From positions 1 to 14,876 of the forward strand of contig JAFQSI010000179.1 of the NCBI GenBank assembly GCA_017409645.1: a stretch of DNA of 14,876 nt, given 5' to 3'. Made by a program: the position numbers and the translations under genes. Of this stretch, positions 7,083 through 13,198 are shown one piece after another. Every line of letters begins with the position of its first letter. The stretch's first letter is position 1. Source of the stretch: Oscillospiraceae bacterium. Its GTDB lineage: Bacteria > Bacillota > Clostridia > Oscillospirales > Oscillospiraceae. The notes under the pieces were generated by a model that saw only the letters and a program-made list of their open reading frames with translations, did not search any database and was not told where the DNA came from.

Positions 7083-7099
7083 TATAGATAGAATCTATA
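7083..7099. promoter_or_regulatory. Candidate LysR autoregulatory site (ATAG-N7-CTAT)
   Basis: TATAGAT-AGA-ATCTATA is a perfect 7-bp inverted repeat that contains the same ATAG-N7-CTAT core (7084-7098) as the two boxes in the fdh promoter region. It lies across the predicted lysR transcription start and just before the GGGGGAGG ribosome-binding site, where binding would repress lysR. Confidence 0.55.
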
Positions 7100-7115
7100 G
7101 ATAGGGGGAGGAAGT

Positions 7116-8006
7116 ATGAACTACAACGTTCTGCGCTATTTTTCTGTGCTGGCCCAGGTGGAGAATTACACCAAGGCTGCTGCGCGACTGGGGATCTCCC
7201 AGCCGTCTCTGAGCAGCGCCATCCATAACCTGGAAAACGAGCTGGGCGGCGTGGCGCTTTTCGAAAAGGTGGGGCGGAACATCCGCCTGACCAAGGAGGG
7301 ACACTTCTACCGGGAGAAGGTGGATTCTGCCCTTTCCGAACTCCATGCGGCCTCGCTGATGCTCAAGGACAGCCGGGAGAGCGCACCGGTGGTCATCCGG
7401 ATGGGCTATGTCTCCGGTACCCTGGATGCGGTGGTCCTTCAGAAGATCCGGGAGCACACCGAGCGACACAGCCGGGTCCGGTTCCTGCTGACGGAGCATT
7501 CTGCCCAGGAGCTGATGGATCAGGTCCGTCAGGAGCAGCTGGATATGGCCATCGTGGACTCCTCCGACCGGGACCGGAGCCTCCATTTCCGCAAGCTCCG
7601 GGAGCGGGGCTTCTATGTGGCGCTGCCGAAGGGACATCCCCTGGAGGATCGGGAGTATTTGGAGCCCCGGGAGGTGATGGAGCTGCCCCAGGTGGTCTTC
7701 AACTACTCTGTGGAGGGCAGCTTCGGTCATTGGGCCAGCGGAAACCAGGCGAACGAGCGGGTCATCTGCACGGTGAACACAGTCAGCTCGGCCCTGGATC
7801 TGGTGGGCGGAGGACTGGGGATCTCCTTCATCCCGGACGAATGTGTCCTGCCCCGGGATGGCGTGAGCTTCGTACCCCTGCGGAACTGGCATCAGGCGCT
7901 GTATATGTGCATCCTCTACGACAAGTGGCTCCAGCCCCTGGTCTGGGATTTCTGTGAGCTGGTCATCAGCGCCATCCGCAAGGCCGAGGAGGAACGGAAA
8001 AGATGA
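7116..8006 (+). CDS. LysR-family transcriptional regulator, probable regulator of the formate dehydrogenase operons
   Basis: A 296-aa LysR-type regulator of normal length. Residues 1-60 form the winged helix-turn-helix (FSVLAQVENYTKAAARLGIS, then QPSLSSAIHNLENELG), and about 90-290 form the periplasmic-binding-like effector domain. ATG at 7116 follows GGGGGAGGAAG. A strong intrinsic terminator follows the stop, so it is monocistronic. The effector cannot be read from the sequence; formate, tungstate/molybdate or a related signal are guesses from context. Three ATAG-N7-CTAT boxes, one over its own start and two near -64 of the divergent nuoEF and fdhA promoters, suggest that it activates the complex and represses itself. 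Confidence 0.93.
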   Translation: MNYNVLRYFSVLAQVENYTKAAARLGISQPSLSSAIHNLENELGGVALFEKVGRNIRLTKEGHFYREKVDSALSELHAASLMLKDSRESAPVVIRMGYVSGTLDAVVLQKIREHTERHSRVRFLLTEHSAQELMDQVRQEQLDMAIVDSSDRDRSLHFRKLRERGFYVALPKGHPLEDREYLEPREVMELPQVVFNYSVEGSFGHWASGNQANERVICTVNTVSSALDLVGGGLGISFIPDECVLPRDGVSFVPLRNWHQALYMCILYDKWLQPLVWDFCELVISAIRKAEEERKR

Positions 8007-8041
8007 ATTGACCGCTGCCCGTTGGCAGCGGTCAATTTTTT
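8007..8041 (+). terminator. Intrinsic terminator of lysR
   Basis: A perfect 13-bp stem (8007-8019 with 8024-8036), 4-base loop CGTT, followed by a T-run to 8041. It starts directly after the lysR stop codon. The convergent FmdE-family gene ends at 8040, so the hairpin may also stop that transcript, but with a poor U-run on that strand. Confidence 0.9.
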
Positions 8042-8561
8042 ATACGTGGAATCGGTCGTAGCTTTCATAGCAGTCCAGACAGAGCTTCCTGCCGCCGGAA
8101 AGCCGGATCCAGTTGGCGCCGGTCTTTTCCCCGCAGCAGTCGCAGTAATAGCTGTCGAAGATCTTCGCCGGGGTGGGGAGGGGGATGCGGGTGGGCTTGA
8201 CCTCGAACAGCTCCTCACAGCTGCGGTCGAAGTAGTAGCCCTTCGACTCCTCCAGAGTCATGTTCAGCGGCTTGGGCTTCAGCACCAGCCGGACGGAGCG
8301 GCCCGTGGGCCGGTGGTAGAAGGAGAAGGCCTGCTTGCCCGTCATGTGAAACAGCAGGTTGCCCTTGCCAATGGAGCAGCCCAGCATCACCTGGATGGCG
8401 TCGACACCGCAGGCGTCGTTTTCCGAAATGCAGACCACATCCTCGTTGTCGGAAAAGCCGATGGAGAGCAGCTTCATGGCGTATTCCGCGGCGGCATAGC
8501 CGATCCGCAGGCCGCCGCAGTAGTGGCCGTGGAAATCCACGCATTTTTCCCAAAGATCCAT
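8040..8561 (-). CDS. fmdE: FmdE-family protein with C-terminal zinc finger
   Basis: A 173-aa FmdE-family protein, named after a subunit encoded with molybdenum formylmethanofuran dehydrogenase. Bacterial members often sit beside molybdo- or tungstoenzymes; their biochemical role is not settled. The N-terminus carries the family motif FHGHYCGGLRIG (10-21, His11, His13, Cys15) after Cys7. A second conserved block runs from ENDACGVDAIQ (Glu47, Cys51, Asp54) to MLGCSIGKGNL (59-69, Cys62). The C-terminus is a treble-clef-like zinc finger, CDCC (140-143) and CLDC (161-164). It is the last gene of a three-gene minus-strand operon; its ATG is one base after the stop of the MoaE-like gene, so translation is probably coupled. 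A role in pterin-cofactor delivery to formate dehydrogenase is inferred from context only. Confidence 0.85.
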   Translation of the reverse strand: MDLWEKCVDFHGHYCGGLRIGYAAAEYAMKLLSIGFSDNEDVVCISENDACGVDAIQVMLGCSIGKGNLLFHMTGKQAFSFYHRPTGRSVRLVLKPKPLNMTLEESKGYYFDRSCEELFEVKPTRIPLPTPAKIFDSYYCDCCGEKTGANWIRLSGGRKLCLDCYESYDRFHV

Positions 8562-8562
8562 G

Positions 8563-8952
8563 TCAGTTCAGCTCCGTTTCTGTGACGCACTCGTTTTTGA
8601 TCCGGCCCACGATGTAGTTCAGGGCGTCCACCACCCTGGGGCGGATGTCGCCGCCGATGAGGACGTACATGATGTCGTCGCCAACCTTCAGCTCGCCCTC
8701 GTTCAGCCATACCCGGATATAATAGATCCCGTCAAGCTTTTTGGCGTCCTCCAGTACGGCGTCCACCTTGCTCCGGTCATAGGAAAAGACCATGCCGGTC
8801 ACATCCTGCGCGTCCTCGCCATAGCGCACCCTGGCCTTGGCGCTCCGGCGGACGATGCCGTTGTGGGTCAGATACATACCGATCTTCGGCGCGGATTCAT
8901 GGGCCTTGGCTTCGCGGAGCCACTGGTCCATGGATGGGATTTCTGTTGCCAT
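8563..8952 (-). CDS. moaE: Divergent MoaE-like protein (molybdopterin synthase large-subunit family)
   Basis: A 129-aa protein resembling the catalytic subunit of molybdopterin synthase, which puts the dithiolene sulfurs into molybdopterin. The MoaE pattern can be followed: GMYLTHNGIVR (25-35) at the first strand, IYYIRVWLNEGELKVGDDIMYVLIGGDIR (split across 76-104) as the HR.G.L.VGE..V.V block, then VVDALNYIVGRIKNE as the terminal helix. Lys119 falls where the catalytic lysine of classical MoaE lies, but the following P-x-W-K-K/R-E segment with the second lysine is replaced by CVTETELN. Function may therefore be changed. ATG at 8952 follows AGGAGG, and the preceding gene ends 3 bases before it. 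No MoaD-like gene is visible here. Confidence 0.72.
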   Translation of the reverse strand: MATEIPSMDQWLREAKAHESAPKIGMYLTHNGIVRRSAKARVRYGEDAQDVTGMVFSYDRSKVDAVLEDAKKLDGIYYIRVWLNEGELKVGDDIMYVLIGGDIRPRVVDALNYIVGRIKNECVTETELN

Positions 8953-8955
8953 ATG

Positions 8956-9210
8956 TCAGCCTCCTGTAGAGAGAAATTGGATAAAGAATCGATGATAAAT
9001 GGACTCGGTGTCTGCGTCCCCGCCCTCAAAGCGGACCCGGCACCGTTTGGCGGCCCAGACACCCATGCCCTTGGGCTTCAGCTCCGTCAGGGTCACGGCG
9101 CAGCTGCCGTGGCGGAAGGAGTTGGGTGTCTCCTCCTGCACATCCGGCTGCTCCCGGAAAAAGCGCCGTGCCCGGTCGATGGCAACGCCCCAGGTTTCTT
9201 CTTTCAGCAC
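8956..9210 (-). CDS. Small conserved-looking protein of unknown function in the MoaE-FmdE operon
   Basis: Not recognised. About 84 aa, rich in Arg, Glu and aromatic residues, two cysteines, no signal peptide or membrane segment. It looks like a helix (WGVAIDRARRFFREQ) followed by alternating strands (SCAVTLTELK, GVWAAKRCRVRF, SIYHRFFIQFLS), a compact cytosolic fold. No ATG start exists in frame. GTG at 9208-9210 is chosen because GAGGTG lies about 6 bases upstream; TTG at 9238-9240 would give 94 aa but has no ribosome-binding site. It is the first gene of the operon with the MoaE-like and FmdE-family genes (3-base gap), so it is probably a cofactor accessory protein, but that is guilt by association. 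Confidence 0.65.
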   Translation of the reverse strand: MLKEETWGVAIDRARRFFREQPDVQEETPNSFRHGSCAVTLTELKPKGMGVWAAKRCRVRFEGGDADTESIYHRFFIQFLSTGG

Positions 9211-9268
9211 ATCGATCACCTCGCCCTTATCATACAGCAAATTACAGAAAAAAGATAGATGAAAATGA

Positions 9269-9297
9269 TTGAATTTTTGTGGAATTTATGGTATGAT
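9269..9297 (+). promoter_or_regulatory. Predicted sigma-A-type promoter for the tup operon
   Basis: TTGAAT (9269-9274), 17-bp spacer, TATGAT (9292-9297). Predicted start is near 9302-9304, giving a leader of about 150 bases that begins at the 5' strand of the structured RNA below. Confidence 0.7.
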
Positions 9298-9301
9298 AGC
9301 T

Positions 9302-9434
9302 GACGAAATGATGACCGCTTCCCGGACCGGGGCGGCTCCATAGTTTTGAAAAGCGGTGGACGAGCCTCTTTCCAAAGCAGCTTCGGCGCAGGCAGCTGCG
9401 CCCGGTTTGCGTGGAAGCGGTTCGTCGATTTTTT
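9302..9434 (+). ncRNA. Structured leader RNA of tupA, candidate Moco/Tuco-type or tungstate-responsive riboswitch
   Basis: Two competing helices share one 3' strand (9412-9426). Form A pairs GACGAA (9302-9307) with TTCGTC (9421-9426) and CCGCTTCC (9315-9322) with GGAAGCGG (9413-9420), with a 7-base bulge. Form B pairs GACGAGCC (9359-9366) with GGTTCGTC (9419-9426, one G-U) and extends with CTT(T)CCA (9368-9374) to TGGAAG (9412-9417). Inside both, GGCGCA/TGCGCC (9385-9390 with 9397-9402) makes a 6-bp hairpin. Six T residues (9429-9434) follow directly, so Form B in particular looks like a terminator. The length, complexity and position ahead of a tungstate transporter fit a riboswitch. Moco and Tuco RNAs are the known class for such genes, but the consensus could not be checked here. 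Confidence 0.5.
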
Positions 9435-9452
9435 AGTTTGGAGGAAAGAAAC

Positions 9453-10496
9453 ATGAAAAAGCTGCTGTCCCTGCTGCTGGCTGTGACCATGGTCCTCGCC
9501 CTGGCCGCCTGCGGCAACACCCCCGCCGAGACTTCTGCTCCCGCAGAGTCCGTCCCCGAAACCACGGCCGCTCCCGTGGAGACCACTGCTCCCGTTGAGA
9601 CTACCCCCGAGCTGGTTGTTGACACCTGCATCCTGAAGGAAGCTGACGACAAGATGCTCAACACCTACTCCGTCCTGGCGGTCAACCCCGAGGCTCCCTT
9701 CGTGGACGCCGACGGCAATGCCGTTTCCGATGTGGCCCTGAACACTGCCGGTGCCGACGCCCTGTACCAGTGGCTGGTTTCTCAGGCTGCTCTGGATATG
9801 GCAGGTAGCTATGGCGTGGAGGAGTACGGCTCCAACCTGTTCTACGTCAAGGAGGATGCTCCCGTCTACACCGGTGAGATCGCCGCCGCCACCGAGGAGA
9901 CCAAGACCATCCGTCTGTCCACCACCACCTCCGTCAACGACTCCGGCCTGCTGGCCAAGCTGCTGCCCGTCTTCGAGGCTGAGTACGGCTACACCGTCGA
10001 GGTCTACTCCGCCGGTACCGGCAAGTCCATCGCCAACGCCAAGATGGGCAACGCCGACCTGATCCTGGTCCACTCCAAGAGCCAGGAGGAGGCCTTCGTG
10101 GCTGACGGCTTCGCCCGCGTGGTCGAGGGCTTCGAGGCTGAGCGTACCTCCTTCATCTACAACTACTATGTCCTCTGCGGTCCCTCCGCTGACCCCGCCG
10201 GTGTCGCTGACGCCGCCTCCGTCATGGACGCCTTCGCCGCCATCGCCGAGGGCGAGCATACCTTCATCTCCCGCGGCGACGCCTCCGGCACCCACACCAA
10301 GGAGATCTCCCTGTGGCCCGAGGCCCTGGGCATCACCGTGGACGCCGAGTCCTTCGTCGACTACACCGGCTGGTACGTCTCTGCCAACACCGGCATGGGC
10401 GCCTGCCTGGTCATGGCCGAGGAAATGGGCGGCTACATCCTGACCGACAAGGCCACCTTCCTGACCTTCGTCGCCAACGACGGCGTCATGGGTTGA
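9453..10496 (+). CDS. tupA: Tungstate-binding lipoprotein TupA, apparently circularly permuted
   Basis: A 347-aa extracytoplasmic lipoprotein that captures tungstate for TupBC. Residues 1-20 are a lipoprotein signal with lipobox LAAC and lipidated Cys20; 21-52 is a Thr/Pro/Glu-rich linker. Residues about 151-342 are clear TupA: RLSTTTSVNDSGLL (154-167), YSAGTGKSIANAKMGNADL (185-203), FISRGDASGTHTKE (271-284), GMGACLVMAEEMGGYILTD (314-332). The chain then stops, where the family normally continues with a final segment of about 70 residues. That segment instead occurs at 54-137: MLNTYSVLAVNPEAP, ADALYQWLVSQAALDMAG, GVEEYGSNLFY. The order is thus circularly permuted. ATG at 9453 follows GGAGG and begins the signal peptide; the frame stays open upstream to 9411 but through leader RNA. 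A hairpin separates it from tupB. Confidence 0.9.
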   Translation: MKKLLSLLLAVTMVLALAACGNTPAETSAPAESVPETTAAPVETTAPVETTPELVVDTCILKEADDKMLNTYSVLAVNPEAPFVDADGNAVSDVALNTAGADALYQWLVSQAALDMAGSYGVEEYGSNLFYVKEDAPVYTGEIAAATEETKTIRLSTTTSVNDSGLLAKLLPVFEAEYGYTVEVYSAGTGKSIANAKMGNADLILVHSKSQEEAFVADGFARVVEGFEAERTSFIYNYYVLCGPSADPAGVADAASVMDAFAAIAEGEHTFISRGDASGTHTKEISLWPEALGITVDAESFVDYTGWYVSANTGMGACLVMAEEMGGYILTDKATFLTFVANDGVMG

Positions 10497-10522
10497 TTTT
10501 CGGCATAATATCAGGTAAAATG

Positions 10523-10555
10523 GACCCGTGGGGAAACCCACGGGTCTGTTGATTT
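10523..10555 (+). terminator. Intercistronic hairpin between tupA and tupB (partial terminator or RNA-stabilising stem)
   Basis: A perfect 10-bp stem (GACCCGTGGG at 10523-10532 with CCCACGGGTC at 10537-10546), a GAAA tetraloop, then a T-rich stretch to 10555. In ABC transporter operons, stems at this place commonly let the binding protein be made in excess over the permease. Read-through into tupB is expected because no promoter is evident in the 76-base gap. Confidence 0.7.
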
Positions 10556-10572
10556 TTCCAGGAGGTAACGCC

Positions 10573-11259
10573 ATGCAGTCCGCAGTTGCAAAAGCCATCG
10601 AGCTGATCCTGTCCGGCAATGCCGAGCTGATGAATATTTTGTCCGTCACGGCGAAGATGAGCCTGCAAAGCTCCGTGATCGCCCTGCTGCTGGGTCTTCC
10701 CATCGGCATCTGGCTGGGGTCCTGCCGCTTTCCCGGCCGGAACGTGCTGCTGATCGCCAACCGGACCCTGATGGGGATGCCGCCGGTGGTCTGCGGTCTG
10801 GTGTTTTATATGCTTTTCTCCGGCGTCGGACCCTTCCGGCATATGAAGCTGCTGTTCTCGGTGGAGATCATGGTCATGGCCCAGATCGTCCTCATCACCC
10901 CCATCGTGGTGGGGAATATGGAGACATACGTCTCCGGCGTGGCCCCCGCCGTCCGGGAGACGGCCAGGGGACTGGGCCTGGGCGGCTTTAAGACATTTTT
11001 GCTTCTTTGCAACGAGTGCGTGTATCCCATCATCTCCGCCTACCTGCTGGCCTTTGCCCGGTCCATCGCCGAGGTGGGTGCCGTTTCCATGGTGGGCGGC
11101 GCCATCGCCTGGAAGACCAATGTCATGACCACCGCCATCATGCAGCACACCAACCGGGGCAATTTTACCCTGGGCGTGGCCCTGGGCATCATTTTGCTGA
11201 CGGTGTCGCTGCTGGTGAACATCGTCATCTCCGTGCTGCAAAGGAGGCTGAGCCGATGA
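10573..11259 (+). CDS. tupB: Tungstate ABC transporter permease TupB
   Basis: A 228-aa integral membrane permease of the tungstate/molybdate-type ABC importers. Hydrophobic spans are visible at about 29-50, 58-85, 94-114, 153-180 and 198-222. The cytoplasmic coupling loop carries the EAA-like motif RETARGLGLGGFKTF, which contacts the ATPase. ATG at 10573 is used because AGGAGGTAAC lies just upstream and the signal of the family starts there; the frame is open from 10528 but that stretch overlaps the tupA-tupB hairpin. The stop overlaps the tupC start as ATGA, so the two are translationally coupled. Confidence 0.93.
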   Translation: MQSAVAKAIELILSGNAELMNILSVTAKMSLQSSVIALLLGLPIGIWLGSCRFPGRNVLLIANRTLMGMPPVVCGLVFYMLFSGVGPFRHMKLLFSVEIMVMAQIVLITPIVVGNMETYVSGVAPAVRETARGLGLGGFKTFLLLCNECVYPIISAYLLAFARSIAEVGAVSMVGGAIAWKTNVMTTAIMQHTNRGNFTLGVALGIILLTVSLLVNIVISVLQRRLSR

Positions 11260-11903
11260 TCCTTCCCGCCTTTTCCAAGACCTACGAGGGCCGGACCGTG
11301 CTGGATTTCCCCGGCATGGAGGTCCAGCCCGGAAACATCTACGCCGTCATCGGAGCCAACGGCAGCGGCAAGTCCACCTTCGCCAAAATTCTGGCGGGGT
11401 CCCTGAAGGCCGACCATCGGATCAAGCCTATGGAGGGTATCGGCTATATGCCCCAGAAAAACTATGCCTTCCGCATGAGCCTGAAAAAGAACCTCCTGCT
11501 GAACGGCTCCGATGAAAAAAGGGCCGACGAGCTGATCGAAGCCCTCCAGCTGTCATCCCTTGCCCAGAAACGGGCCGACCGGCTCTCCGGCGGCGAGACG
11601 GCCCGGATGGCCCTGGCCCGGCTGATGATGAAGAGGTACGAGCTTGTCCTGCTGGACGAGCCCACCGCCGCCATGGATATGGAGACGACGCTCCTGTCCG
11701 AGGAGCTGATCGTGGGCTATGTCCGGGAGACGGGCTGCGCCCTGATCCTGGTGACCCACTCCCTCCAGCAGGCCCGGCGCATCGCAGATGCGGTCTGGTA
11801 TTTCCACAAGGGCCAGCTTCTGGAGCATGGAGCGAAGGAGACGGTCCTGGATCGGCCGGAACGGGCAGAAACCAGGCAATTTCTCAACTTTTACGGTATC
11901 TGA
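11256..11903 (+). CDS. tupC: Tungstate ABC transporter ATP-binding protein TupC
   Basis: A 215-aa cytosolic ATPase that powers tungstate uptake. All nucleotide-binding elements are present: Walker A GANGSGKS (33-40), Q-loop at Gln67, signature LSGGE (110-114), Walker B LVLLDE (130-135) and the switch His168 in VTHS. There is no extra C-terminal molybdate-binding (TOBE/Mop) domain, so metal feedback on the transporter through ModC-style binding is not expected. ATG at 11256 overlaps the tupB stop; the frame is open far upstream, but that stretch is a shadow of tupB. The radical SAM gene follows after 12 bases. Confidence 0.94.
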   Translation: MILPAFSKTYEGRTVLDFPGMEVQPGNIYAVIGANGSGKSTFAKILAGSLKADHRIKPMEGIGYMPQKNYAFRMSLKKNLLLNGSDEKRADELIEALQLSSLAQKRADRLSGGETARMALARLMMKRYELVLLDEPTAAMDMETTLLSEELIVGYVRETGCALILVTHSLQQARRIADAVWYFHKGQLLEHGAKETVLDRPERAETRQFLNFYGI

Positions 11904-11915
11904 GGGAGGTGCGCC

Positions 11916-13019
11916 ATGCTGCGAAAGCTCTACATCGAACCCACCACCAAGTGCAATCTCAACTGCAAGATGTGCTTCCGGCACACCTGGTTTGACGAGC
12001 CCATCTGTGACCTGAGCATGGAGGATTTCCGCAAAGCTCTGGATACCATGCCGTCCTCCGTGGAAACCATTTTCTTCGGCGGCATGGGTGAGCCGCTCTT
12101 TCACCGGGACATTCTGGAAATGGTTCGCCTTGCCGCGGAAACGGGAGCGGAGGTGGAGCTGCTGACCAACGGCACCCTTCTTTCCGAGGAGATGATCCGG
12201 GGCCTGATCGACGCGGGGCTTTGTAAGCTCTGGGTGTCCATCGACGATCTGCAGACGGACTCCTCCATCGACGGCTCCGGCCACGACCACGCAGGACAGG
12301 TCCTGTCCAACATCCGCCGGTTTAACCGGATCCGGCAGCAGCACGGGGGCGGCATTGCCCTGGGCATCACCTTCGTCGCCATGCGCAGCAATGTCCACCA
12401 GCTGGCCCTGCTGCCCTTCTTCATCGCCCAGCATCTGGTGGACGAGGTCAACGTTTCCAACATTTCGCCCACCGATGAAGCGTCCCAGAAGGAAATGCTC
12501 TACACGGGACTGGTGAATATGTACACGGGCCCCGGAAAGGGCAGTGTCCTGCCCACGGTCCATCTGCCGTTTTTCGACATGAATCTGCCGGAGGCCGCTG
12601 ACGGCATCCGGGCGCTGATGTCCAAGCAGAACTTCCACCTGATGTTCAACGGCCAGAGTGTCATCCGCCGGGCGGGCTACTGCAAATTCGTCCGGGAGGG
12701 CATGACCTTCCTCCGCGCCGACGGCAAGGTGTGCCCCTGTATGGCACTGCTCCACAACGGCTACACCTGGATGAACGATGTCCGCCGGAAGCTCACCCAC
12801 TGCGCCTTCGGCAATGTCCGGGAAATGGGCATCGGCGAGATCTGGAACTCCGACTCCTACAGGACATTCCGCCGAAAGTTCGACGATTTTGACTTTGCTT
12901 CCTGCCTCTACTGCGGCCACTGCGAGCTGTTTGCGGAAAACAAGGAGGACTGCATCGGCAACACCCACCCCGCCTGCGGCGGCTGCCTCTGGGCCGAGGG
13001 CGTGCTGAGCTGTCCGTAA
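11916..13019 (+). CDS. Radical SAM/SPASM protein resembling tungsten-cofactor oxidoreductase maturases
   Basis: A 367-aa radical SAM enzyme. The SAM-cluster motif is CNLNCKMC (Cys13, Cys17, Cys20), followed by GGMGEP (55-60) and SIDD (108-111). The C-terminal third is a cysteine-rich SPASM-type domain: Cys256, 273, 275, 296, 330, 333, 336, 346, 354, 357 and 366, including CLYCGHC and CGGCLWAEGVLSCP. These would hold one or two auxiliary [4Fe-4S] clusters. From memory, the architecture and tail resemble the family called tungsten cofactor oxidoreductase radical SAM maturase, found beside AOR-type tungstoenzymes; being last gene of the tup operon supports that. No AOR gene is in the window, so the target may be the formate dehydrogenase or a distant enzyme. 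ATG at 11916 follows GGGAGGTG, 12 bases after tupC. Confidence 0.85.
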   Translation: MLRKLYIEPTTKCNLNCKMCFRHTWFDEPICDLSMEDFRKALDTMPSSVETIFFGGMGEPLFHRDILEMVRLAAETGAEVELLTNGTLLSEEMIRGLIDAGLCKLWVSIDDLQTDSSIDGSGHDHAGQVLSNIRRFNRIRQQHGGGIALGITFVAMRSNVHQLALLPFFIAQHLVDEVNVSNISPTDEASQKEMLYTGLVNMYTGPGKGSVLPTVHLPFFDMNLPEAADGIRALMSKQNFHLMFNGQSVIRRAGYCKFVREGMTFLRADGKVCPCMALLHNGYTWMNDVRRKLTHCAFGNVREMGIGEIWNSDSYRTFRRKFDDFDFASCLYCGHCELFAENKEDCIGNTHPACGGCLWAEGVLSCP

Positions 13020-13044
13020 TGCGAATTCGGTAAAAATTGACATC

Positions 13045-13084
13045 CCCTCCCGCTGATGTGACTTTTGCCATATCAGCGGGAGGG
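13045..13084 (+). terminator. Intrinsic terminator of the tup-radical SAM operon
   Basis: A 13-bp perfect stem (CCCTCCCGCTGAT at 13045-13057 with ATCAGCGGGAGGG at 13072-13084), 14-base loop, followed by TTCTATTTAT. It begins 25 bases after the radical SAM stop codon. The U-run is interrupted, so strength is uncertain. Confidence 0.7.
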
Positions 13085-13149
13085 TTCTATTTATACGAAA
13101 GCCAGAGAGAATCCACTGACAATCAACCAGAAGGCACGAGCGTAATGAC

Positions 13150-13181
13150 AGCCGGTAACGGGAGAACTCCTGTTACCGGCT
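13150..13181. repeat. Strong inverted repeat in the 13085-13198 intergenic stretch
   Basis: AGCCGGTAACGGGA (13150-13163) pairs with TCCTGTTACCGGCT (13168-13181) over 14 bp with one G-U and a GAAC loop. It lies about 18 bases past the GNAT stop on the minus strand but lacks a good T-run on either side, so it may be a weak terminator or a stem of other use. No gene is seen in 13085-13198. Confidence 0.5.
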
Positions 13182-13198
13182 TGTGGCATATTGCCTTT

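Noticed and set aside
8956..9210. The small protein as a precursor peptide of the radical SAM enzyme
   Set aside because: It is too long and folded-looking, has only two cysteines, no leader/core layout, and lies in a separate operon on the other strand.
9216..10760. A 514-codon minus-strand open frame opposite tupA and the tup leader
   Set aside because: The translation is repetitive Gly/Val/Asp-rich shadow sequence and crosses the tup promoter, leader and the tupA-tupB hairpin. No ribosome-binding site or family resemblance was seen.
11553..13043. A 496-codon minus-strand open frame opposite tupC and the radical SAM gene
   Set aside because: It is antisense to two well-supported genes and has the typical low-information composition of a shadow frame.
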